A DNA stretch of 8,605 nucleotides from an uncultured Blautia sp. (GTDB lineage: Bacteria; Bacillota; Clostridia; Lachnospirales; Lachnospiraceae), in NCBI RefSeq assembly GCF_934372025.1, contig NZ_CAKROJ010000076.1:1-8605 (forward strand), written 5' to 3'. Below are positions 1 through 5,244 of this stretch, in pieces (the first letter of the stretch is position 1; each line of letters begins with the position of its first letter). A model generated the notes under the pieces. The model did no database searches. It saw only the letters and a list, made by a program, of their open reading frames with translations, and had not been told where the DNA came from. Both the position numbers and the translations under genes were made by a program.

Positions 1-21
1 GTTCGATTCCGGTCTGCGGCA
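1..21 (+). tRNA. 3' end of a tRNA gene, possibly tRNA-Leu (partial)
   Basis: The window opens inside a T-arm: a TTCGATT loop closed by G and C, then the 3' T-stem strand CCGGT, the 3' acceptor strand CTGCGGC and discriminator A at 21. The next bases are TT, so CCA is not encoded. The implied 5' acceptor strand, GCCGCAG, would fit clostridial tRNA-Leu genes, but the anticodon lies outside the window and the isotype is a guess. A strong terminator follows within 10 bases, so this is the last gene of its transcript. Confidence 0.8.
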
Positions 22-27
22 TTAATT

Positions 28-72
28 AAAAATAAGAGAAACGTTGTAAATTCAACGTTTCTCTTATTTTTT
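28..72 (+). terminator. Rho-independent terminator of the tRNA gene
   Basis: A perfect 16-bp inverted repeat (31-46 with 53-68) encloses the 6-base loop TAAATT and runs into T69-T72. The A bases at 28-30 can pair with T69-T71 and extend the stem. It begins 10 bases after the tRNA and no other gene precedes it. Confidence 0.93.
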
Positions 73-135
73 GTGTAAGAGGAATATGCCGGCTTTGTTC
101 TTAATCAGTTTAGCCTGAAACTCATGTTTTATTCG

Positions 136-164
136 TTGCCTGGATTTTGTGAATCATGTATAAT
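136..164 (+). promoter_or_regulatory. Sigma-A promoter of the ketopantoate reductase gene
   Basis: TTGCCT (136-141) and a perfect TATAAT (159-164) are separated by 17 bases. Transcription would start near 171, about 25 bases before the ATG at 196. This placement rules out the upstream in-frame ATG at 124 as the translation start. Confidence 0.75.
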
Positions 165-195
165 CATTACAAAAAAACAGATTGAGGTCATAAAA

Positions 196-1140
196 ATGGG
201 AAAGATTAAGAAAATGAAGATAAAAACAGTTGCAGTTCTTGGTGCAGGTGCGGTTGGGTCTTATGTATTGTGGGGACTTTCAGGGCGTGAAGATATCAGA
301 CTGGGAGTAATTGCTGAGGGAGAGCGTGCACAGCGGCTGAAGAAGGGGTGCATGATCAATGATGAAGTTTATCATCCGGAAATATGGACACCCCAGGAAG
401 CAAAGGGGACAGATCTGCTGATCGTGTCTTTGAAATACGGGGCATTGAGAGGTGCGATGGACAGCATCCGCCAGGTTGTAGGAGAGAATACCACAGTTAT
501 GAGCCTTATGAACGGAGTGGACAGCGAAGAGCTGATTTCTGCTGAGATTGGAGCTTCTCACGTGATTTATTCGGTAATAAAAGTTGCTTCCCATAAAGAA
601 GGCAATGGATATTGTTTTAACCCGGAAACCACCATCGGTATTATTTTCGGAGAGCCTTGCGCACCTTATGACAGTGAACGTGTGCAGGCAATTGAGGCTC
701 TTTTTGCAGATACCGGACTGCATTATCGCTCCACAGAATATATTAAGGAAGAAATGTGGAGCAAATTCCGGCTGAATGTATGCAATAATCTTCCACAGGC
801 AATTCTTGGGGCGGGAGTTGGCTGTTATCAGGACAGCGTTCATATGAAAGCTATCAGTAATGGACTTGGAAGAGAACTGGAAGCCATTGCTGCTGCAAAG
901 GGAATTGATATAAGCAAAGCCGCTGCATCGTCCAGTCATGGAAGCGCCGTTCCTCCATCTGCCAGATATTCCACCCTGCAGGATCTGGATGCAAGACGCC
1001 ATACAGAGATTGACATGTTCTCAGGCGCGCTGGTACGTATGGGCAGGGAACTGGGGATTCCTACACCATATAATGAATATACTTACCATATCATAAAGGC
1101 TTTGGAAGAGAAAAATGATGGAAAATTTGACTATAACTAA
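196..1140 (+). CDS. Ketopantoate reductase (2-dehydropantoate 2-reductase) family protein
   Basis: This is a 314-residue ApbA/PanE-family oxidoreductase. The family reduces 2-dehydropantoate to D-pantoate with NADPH in cytoplasmic pantothenate/CoA synthesis. The N-terminal Rossmann domain carries GAGAVG at residues 16-21, where GxGxxG binds the dinucleotide. Asn106 (SLMNG) is the usual conserved Asn. The helical C-terminal domain has K190 and N194/N198 in a W-x-K-x-x-x-N segment and E271 in the TEID motif, matching the catalytic Lys and Glu of the family. The length is typical. The ATG at 196 is chosen because GAGG (184-187) lies 8 bases upstream and the promoter ends at 164; an alternative ATG is at 214. 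It appears monocistronic, with no panB or panC beside it. Clostridia often carry several paralogues, so the true substrate may be another 2-oxoacid, and I leave the symbol blank. Confidence 0.88.
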   Translation: MGKIKKMKIKTVAVLGAGAVGSYVLWGLSGREDIRLGVIAEGERAQRLKKGCMINDEVYHPEIWTPQEAKGTDLLIVSLKYGALRGAMDSIRQVVGENTTVMSLMNGVDSEELISAEIGASHVIYSVIKVASHKEGNGYCFNPETTIGIIFGEPCAPYDSERVQAIEALFADTGLHYRSTEYIKEEMWSKFRLNVCNNLPQAILGAGVGCYQDSVHMKAISNGLGRELEAIAAAKGIDISKAAASSSHGSAVPPSARYSTLQDLDARRHTEIDMFSGALVRMGRELGIPTPYNEYTYHIIKALEEKNDGKFDYN

Positions 1141-1234
1141 GAGGGTGGAGAAGTAACCTGTCTTCTTGGGCATTTTGCGTAATATATTTGCATTTCACAA
1201 TGATAATTTGTTGTCAATCTCATGCTCTTTTTGC

Positions 1235-1263
1235 TTGTATTATGAATTGTTTTGCTATATACT
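1235..1263 (+). promoter_or_regulatory. Candidate promoter of the TetR-family gene
   Basis: TTGTAT (1235-1240) and TATACT (1258-1263) are separated by 17 bases. The -10 matches 5 of 6 consensus bases and the -35 matches 3. The leader would be about 95 bases. The rest of the 1141-1364 gap shows no gene, and I found no convincing terminator for the upstream reductase. Confidence 0.45.
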
Positions 1264-1350
1264 GGGTGGAAAGACATCGAATGGCGGTCAGACCAAAACG
1301 GAACACAACAGTAACCCGGTAATAACAGGAGCATTAACTAGCTAGAGAAG

Positions 1351-1367
1351 GGGAGGAAAGGAAGTTG
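1351..1367 (+). promoter_or_regulatory. Ribosome binding site that fixes a TTG start
   Basis: GGGAGG (1351-1356) lies 8 bases before TTG at 1365-1367. No ATG or GTG in this frame sits at a usable distance before the conserved N-terminal helix, so the rare TTG is the likely start codon. Confidence 0.75.
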
Positions 1368-1916
1368 GCTGATTCCAATATAACCAAAAGTGCACTTGCA
1401 TCAGCACTGAAGGAACTGATGGAAACGACACCTTTTGCAAAGATTACAGTTTCTGATATCTGTGCAAAATGCAATATGAACAGGAAGAGTTTTTATTATC
1501 ATTTTAAAGATAAGTTTGATCTTGTAAACTGGATTTTTGATATAGAATATCTGAGTCATGTACAGCTTGGAGAGAATCTCATCGGCTGGGACAGTGTACT
1601 CCATCTTTGTGATTATTTTTATGAGAATAAGGATTTTTACAGAAAAGTCATGAAGATAGAAGACCAGAATTCATTTGCAAATCATTTCAGGGATCTTGTG
1701 AGCCCTCTTATGGATATGGATATCAGAGAAATCCTGGGAGAGAAAACAGATGCAGAGTTTTATGTAAATTTCTTTTGTGATGCGGTGCTCTGTGCTTTTG
1801 AGAGATGGATTTCTGAGAAAGAACCAATTCCACCAAAAGAATTTGTGCAATTACTGGAATCCTGTATTCAGGTTGTTGTGATCACTCAGGAAAGACTCAG
1901 TAACGAAGAAATATAA
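1365..1916 (+). CDS. TetR/AcrR-family transcriptional regulator
   Basis: This is a 183-residue one-domain-plus-sensor repressor. Residues 1-60 form the TetR DNA-binding domain: helix 1 (ITKSALASALKELMETTPF) and a helix-turn-helix at about 27-47 ending in the signature NRKSFYYHFKDK, followed by DLVNWIF. This start resembles the subgroup that includes the dihydroxyacetone-kinase regulator DhaS, with a TetR_C_8-like C-terminal region, which often acts as an activator or repressor of a neighbouring gene. Residues 60-183 are helical and would hold the ligand pocket and dimer surface; the ligand cannot be read from sequence. It translates from TTG with a good Shine-Dalgarno. It lies downstream of the reductase gene with its own candidate promoter and is convergent with the gene at 2023-3045. 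The target is unknown; it could be itself, the reductase or a distant locus. Confidence 0.92.
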   Translation: MADSNITKSALASALKELMETTPFAKITVSDICAKCNMNRKSFYYHFKDKFDLVNWIFDIEYLSHVQLGENLIGWDSVLHLCDYFYENKDFYRKVMKIEDQNSFANHFRDLVSPLMDMDIREILGEKTDAEFYVNFFCDAVLCAFERWISEKEPIPPKEFVQLLESCIQVVVITQERLSNEEI

Positions 1917-1943
1917 AATATAATAGAAATAAAAAATGAAATC

Positions 1944-2005
1944 AAAAAGCAGCCTCTTAAGATCTGGTCGATGTTTAACCAGTTAATCTTCAGGAGGCTG
2001 TCTTT
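1944..2005. terminator. Bidirectional terminator between convergent genes
   Basis: An imperfect long stem pairs 1950-1963 (CAGCCTCTTAAGAT) with 1986-2000 (ATCTTCAGGAGGCTG), with one bulged base. A second inner stem, CTGGT (1964-1968) with ACCAG (1978-1982), sits on top. An A-run at 1944-1948 serves as the T-tract for minus-strand transcripts, and TCTTT at 2001-2005 serves plus-strand transcripts. It lies between the TetR gene stop and the stop of the convergent minus-strand gene. Confidence 0.8.
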
Positions 2006-2022
2006 AATTTACGATAATAAAA

Positions 2023-3045
2023 TCAGTGTATTTCAGAATCCATTGAGAAAGAGTCTTTCAGGATATTACGCAGAGATTCACTGAAAATATTGTGAGTAAG
2101 TGCGTTACCATTTTTATCTGTGTTGTAAAGTGTTCCATCTGGTTTAAATCCAATTACGCTGGACGGTGGAGAAATGATGTTCCCAATTTTTTCTGAATCA
2201 TAGATCAGATCGATAGGAATCGTACGATATTTCTGAGCTACACGAGCCCCGACTACAGCCTTGTAGACATTCTCACTGGTTTGAGCACTGCAGGTTGTTT
2301 CTGCAGCGACAGCAGTGAAAGGACAATGCATTTCTTCTGTGAAGCGTGCATAGGAGCCAGAGAGAATCTTTTCGCTGTCTTTGTCGTTATACATGCGATA
2401 GACGGAATACAGAAGGCGATGGTCGCGCAGAACAAGGCAGGCACTGTCCGTATTGTCGTCATATTTGACGCCGATCAGCATATTATTTACAGCTTCCGCA
2501 GCTTCCGCAAAATCCTCAGTAACAGAGGCAGATCTGCACATCAGTATTATGGCACAATCTGGATTATTTTTGATAAGAGGAAGTAATTTTATCGGATCAT
2601 CATCGGTATATAAAAAGTATACATAGATTCCCAGTTCTTTTCCCTGATCAAAAACCGGCTGATAATTTGTGAGCAGTTTTTCGCCGGAAGAAGCAATATT
2701 TAAAAACAACAGCCATGGAACATTGATATTTTCTGTCCGTTTGATCTTGCGGACAATATGCGCTCCCATGGTACATCCGTTGTATCCAAGATTCATTCCA
2801 AATTCGATCAGTTTTTCTTTGTCCATATGGCGGAGAGTATCTTCTATAAGAGGATAGTATGGACTGTTTTCATTATTCAGCATTGTACGTGCCATCTCAA
2901 AGAATTCTTGCTGAAAACGTCCTTTCGAAAAATGAAGAGCCATATCTACGAGATTTCTGGTACAACGTTCCGGTGATTCGTCAGCATCCTTTAATGCAGT
3001 TTTAACGAAAGTTTTTATTATGATTCGAGAAGTTTTCGTTGTCAT
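2023..3045 (-). CDS. Uncharacterised protein, possibly radical-SAM/SPASM-like without cluster cysteines
   Basis: This is a 340-residue soluble protein with no signal peptide or membrane segment. The function is not recognised. Residues 1-80 are mostly helical and charged. GYNGCTMGA (87-95), NINVPWLLFLNI (106-117), QGKELGIYVYFLY (134-146) and repeated strand/helix units up to about 280 suggest a TIM-barrel-like core. In the radical SAM family the NVPW segment would precede the CxxxCxxC loop; here it reads IASSGEKL with no cysteine. The end, IGFKPDGTLYN (298-308) then HNIFSESLRNIL (318-329), resembles the tail of SPASM domains, also without their cysteines. The fold assignment is my inference. 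The start is supported by AAGGG at 3053-3057, 7 bases from the ATG. It lies downstream of the transporter operon in the same orientation, behind a terminator-like hairpin and a mobile element, so a link with sugar use is weak. Confidence 0.88.
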   Translation of the reverse strand: MTTKTSRIIIKTFVKTALKDADESPERCTRNLVDMALHFSKGRFQQEFFEMARTMLNNENSPYYPLIEDTLRHMDKEKLIEFGMNLGYNGCTMGAHIVRKIKRTENINVPWLLFLNIASSGEKLLTNYQPVFDQGKELGIYVYFLYTDDDPIKLLPLIKNNPDCAIILMCRSASVTEDFAEAAEAVNNMLIGVKYDDNTDSACLVLRDHRLLYSVYRMYNDKDSEKILSGSYARFTEEMHCPFTAVAAETTCSAQTSENVYKAVVGARVAQKYRTIPIDLIYDSEKIGNIISPPSSVIGFKPDGTLYNTDKNGNALTHNIFSESLRNILKDSFSMDSEIH

Positions 3046-3071
3046 TTGTCATCCCTTCAATATATAAAAAT

Positions 3072-3105
3072 AATACAGACGGTAAAATACATTACCGTCT
3101 GTATT
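3072..3105 (-). terminator. Terminator of the transporter operon or leader attenuator
   Basis: A perfect 14-bp inverted repeat (3072-3085 with 3092-3105) has a 6-base loop. On the minus strand it is followed by ATTTTTATATA, a T-tract (3061-3071). It lies only 27 bases upstream of the ATG at 3045, directly before the ribosome binding site. It could end the transporter transcript, or act as a leader terminator for the downstream gene, whose candidate promoter lies upstream of it. Confidence 0.8.
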
Positions 3106-3117
3106 TTAGCTACTTCC

Positions 3118-3146
3118 ATTTAACCATAAAGTCCGTTCAGGTGCAA
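3118..3146 (-). promoter_or_regulatory. Candidate promoter of the 340-residue gene
   Basis: On the minus strand, TTGCAC (3146-3141) and TTAAAT (3123-3118) are separated by 17 bases. The -35 matches 3 of 6 consensus bases and the -10 matches 4, so this is a modest prediction. The start point would be near 3111, just ahead of the hairpin at 3105-3072. An inverted repeat GACAC-N10-GTGTC (3149-3168) sits immediately upstream of the -35 and could be an operator. Confidence 0.4.
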
Positions 3147-3177
3147 TAGACACTATGAATAACGTGTCCTAAAAGTA

Positions 3178-3185
3178 GTTTATTA
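3178..3185. repeat. Left 8-bp target-site duplication
   Basis: GTTTATTA directly abuts the left end of the element at 3186. The identical octamer abuts the right end at 3328-3335. The exact direct repeat marks the insertion site. Confidence 0.75.
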
Positions 3186-3327
3186 GTAACTGTTCACAGG
3201 TAATATCCCGCGAGGTGTTTTGCCATGAATATGGCAAAATCCCGAGACATACGGGGCAAAATGCCATCACCGAAGGTGATTTGGAATGCATTTTGACCAA
3301 GTTACTGCGAACGGAGTGAACAGTAAC
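3186..3327. mobile_element. 142-bp MITE-like non-autonomous element
   Basis: The ends are GTAACTGTTCAC (3186-3197) and GTGAACAGTAAC (3316-3327), a 12-bp terminal inverted repeat with one mismatch, flanked by exact GTTTATTA duplications. It has no coding capacity. The interior is densely folded: a 9-bp perfect hairpin (3218-3226 with 3231-3239, loop GAAT); CAAAATGC (3257-3264) with GCATTTTG (3288-3295) enclosing ATCACC/GGTGAT (3266-3271 with 3275-3280); and CCCG (3241-3244) with CGGG (3252-3255). An end beginning GTAA together with 8-bp duplications is reported for IS66-family elements, but the right end reads GTTA inward, so the parent family is open. It sits between the permease stop codon and the operon terminator, so it is probably transcribed as 3' UTR. 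Within 3046-3363 the rest is only the hairpin and promoter listed separately. Confidence 0.75.
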
Positions 3328-3335
3328 GTTTATTA
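3328..3335. repeat. Right 8-bp target-site duplication
   Basis: GTTTATTA follows the right terminal repeat directly and is identical to 3178-3185. Confidence 0.75.
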
Positions 3336-3363
3336 TTAGATTTTGAAAGGAGGGTTTGGATGT

Positions 3364-4227
3364 TTAACCTTTAACTGCACCTGCAGACACGCCTTCGACG
3401 ATAAATCTGGAAAGAAGGATATAAACTATGATGACCGGGAAAATGGAGAATGCGATCATAACGTAAACCTGGCCCATATCAAATTTCAGGAAGTCGGCGC
3501 TGCGAAGCTGTGCAATCAATACAGGAAGCGTTTTCTTCTTGTCGGAGTGAAGAACAAGTGCCGGGATGAAGTAGTTGTTCCAGCTTTGTACAAAGGTGAA
3601 GATAGCCTGGACAGCGATTGCCGGTTTCATAAGTGGAAATACAATTTTATTGAAGGTCTTAAATTCTCCGGAACCATCAATTCGTGCGGCTTCTACAAGT
3701 TCCAGAGGAAGGTTGCTTTCCATATACTGTTTCATATAGAAGAAAGTGACCGGTGCAGCGATGCTTGGAACGATGAGAGGAATAAAGGAATCATCCAGAT
3801 GCATTTTACCAAGCAGCTGCAGGAAACCAAGGGCGGTTACCTGAGTAGGAATCATCATGACTGCAAGGATAAAAGTAAACATAAATTTTTTTCCCTTGAA
3901 ATTATAGGCATGGATCGCATAAGCAGTCATGGTGGAAAAATAGGTACATAAAACGGCGGAGCATGTAGCAATAAAGATGCTGTTGAACATACCGTTCCAT
4001 ACAGGAAGTGTTCCGGCAAGAAGACTCTTCCAGTTTTTGATGAGAAATCCGCCCGGGATTGCTGTGAAGCCTTTCTTCAGAGCACCATTTGATCTGGTTG
4101 CATTGATAAACAGTACATAAAACCAGAACAGGCAGAAGAAGGAGAGAATGATCAGTACTATATAAGCAAGCGTACGCTGACCTTTCATACTCATTCCTTT
4201 TTTGGTTTTTTGGTCTTTTTCATTCAT
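3364..4227 (-). CDS. Carbohydrate ABC transporter permease, MalG type
   Basis: This is a 287-residue inner permease subunit of a type I ABC sugar importer. Six membrane spans lie at about 19-41, 79-105, 115-137, 146-165, 201-222 and 252-274. The cytoplasmic EAA loop, the docking site for the ATPase, is seen at 179-202 (EAARIDG then IVFPLMKP). The C-terminus VEGVSAGAVKG is typical of MalG relatives. The GTG at 4236 would overlap the upstream stop as GTGA, but it lies within the Shine-Dalgarno GGGAGG (4241-4236). The ATG at 4227 is 8 bases from that site and is preferred. The gene thus starts 5 bases after the MalF-type stop and is co-transcribed and probably translationally coupled. The neighbouring GH94 phosphorylase suggests cellobiose or cellodextrin as cargo, by inference. 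No ATPase gene is present; many Firmicutes share one MsmX-like ATPase among several importers. Confidence 0.95.
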   Translation of the reverse strand: MNEKDQKTKKGMSMKGQRTLAYIVLIILSFFCLFWFYVLFINATRSNGALKKGFTAIPGGFLIKNWKSLLAGTLPVWNGMFNSIFIATCSAVLCTYFSTMTAYAIHAYNFKGKKFMFTFILAVMMIPTQVTALGFLQLLGKMHLDDSFIPLIVPSIAAPVTFFYMKQYMESNLPLELVEAARIDGSGEFKTFNKIVFPLMKPAIAVQAIFTFVQSWNNYFIPALVLHSDKKKTLPVLIAQLRSADFLKFDMGQVYVMIAFSIFPVIIVYILLSRFIVEGVSAGAVKG

Positions 4228-4232
4228 CCTTC

Positions 4233-5147
4233 TCACCTCCCGTCTTTTGTTTTGTTAAATCGGAATACGATCAGACTGAGCACACCGGTAATAATAAACA
4301 GGAATACGGATAATGCACCGCCCATTCCATAGTTCTTGCTGAACAAATGCTTGTTCAGATACATGATCAGCGTCATAGTGGAACGCATTGGATCACCGGT
4401 TCCGTTTGTCAGAATCTGAGGAACATCAAACATCTGCATACCGCCGATCAGTGATGTGATCATGACATAGATCAGGATCGGACGAAGAAGCGGAAGAGTG
4501 ACCTTTCTGAAAATCTGTGAGGCTGTGGCACCATCCACTTCGGCTGCCTCATAAAGAGATGGATCGATACCCATCATGCCGGCCATAAGAAGGATGGTCG
4601 TGTTACCAAACCACATAAGGAAGTTCAGGACTGCAACAAGAGTTCTAGCACTCCATGTGTGGCTGAAAAAGGAGTATGCCTGTTTCAGTATTCCTGCCTG
4701 CATCAGCATTGCATTGATCGGGCCGCCATCTGCAAATAAAGTAAAGAATAACATTGCAAAGGCAGAAGCCATGATCAGATTTGGAAGATAGATCACAGTC
4801 TTAAAGAAACGCTGACCCTTCAGACGGAGACTGGGATTGGAAAACCAGGAACCGAGGAGCAGGGATACCAGAATCTGAGGAATAAAGCCCATGACCCACA
4901 TGATCATCGTGTTTTTAAAATAAATCCAGATTTCTCCGCCTTCAAAGAGTTTGATGTAATTGGCAAATCCCACAAAGTTCGGCCCAATCTGCGTCAATCC
5001 AGATCTGTAATTTTCAAAAAAGCTGTTGTAAATTGTTGTAATAAGCGGAACGAGCTGGAATATGAGGTATACTACTACAAACGGTATCAGAAAGATATAG
5101 CCCCATTTGTTATAGCTGACCGCCTTATGGTTGTTATTTTTTGCCAT
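4233..5147 (-). CDS. Carbohydrate ABC transporter permease, MalF/UgpA type
   Basis: This is a 304-residue partner permease of the same importer. Six spans are visible, with the first at about 15-38 (YIFLIPFVVVYLIFQLVP) and the others at about 78-100, 114-138, 166-192, 222-244 and 276-297. The family-typical P-loop-like periplasmic segment GPNFVGFANY is at 55-64. The EAA motif is at 200-223 (EAAEVDGA then VTLPLLRP). It lacks the long extra N-terminal spans of enterobacterial MalF, as is usual for Gram-positive sugar permeases. The ATG at 5147 has GGAGG (5158-5154) 6 bases upstream. It follows the binding-protein gene by 97 bases containing a strong stem-loop, and is followed at once by the MalG-type gene. 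Substrate assignment rests only on the neighbours. Confidence 0.95.
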   Translation of the reverse strand: MAKNNNHKAVSYNKWGYIFLIPFVVVYLIFQLVPLITTIYNSFFENYRSGLTQIGPNFVGFANYIKLFEGGEIWIYFKNTMIMWVMGFIPQILVSLLLGSWFSNPSLRLKGQRFFKTVIYLPNLIMASAFAMLFFTLFADGGPINAMLMQAGILKQAYSFFSHTWSARTLVAVLNFLMWFGNTTILLMAGMMGIDPSLYEAAEVDGATASQIFRKVTLPLLRPILIYVMITSLIGGMQMFDVPQILTNGTGDPMRSTMTLIMYLNKHLFSKNYGMGGALSVFLFIITGVLSLIVFRFNKTKDGR

Positions 5148-5170
5148 TATCTTCCTCCATAATTAAAAGT

Positions 5171-5197
5171 GTGCCTGCCTGATGGTCAGGCAGGCAC
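5171..5197 (-). terminator. Intercistronic stem-loop between binding protein and permeases
   Basis: A perfect 12-bp GC-rich stem (5171-5182 with 5186-5197) has a 3-base loop. On the minus strand it is followed by ACTTTTAATT, a short T-run. The position suggests partial termination or protection of the upstream mRNA, so that the binding protein is made in excess over the permeases, a known arrangement in sugar ABC operons such as malE-malF. Confidence 0.75.
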
Positions 5198-5244
5198 GTC
5201 TTTGTTACTCAGTACTTATTAATGAAATCAGTCTGCTTAAACAA

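Noticed and set aside
124..195. N-terminal extension of the reductase from the ATG at 124
   Set aside because: It would add 24 residues unlike the family, lies across the predicted promoter (136-164), and has no good ribosome binding site.
280..1002. 240-codon minus-strand open frame
   Set aside because: It is antisense to the ketopantoate reductase gene, has no recognisable domain and no suitable upstream signals.
3186..3327. CRISPR array or riboswitch
   Set aside because: There are no repeat-spacer units, and the region has terminal inverted repeats with a target duplication and no known riboswitch core that I recognise.
3343..3951. 202-codon plus-strand open frame with an AAAGGAGG-like sequence nearby
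   Set aside because: It is antisense to the MalG-type permease, with low-complexity Lys/Cys-rich composition. The purine-rich sequence at 3346-3354 is followed by a frame that stops after four codons from the ATG at 3360.
4228..4236. GTG start at 4236 for the MalG-type permease giving a GTGA overlap
   Set aside because: The GTG is part of the Shine-Dalgarno region itself; the ATG at 4227 has ideal spacing.
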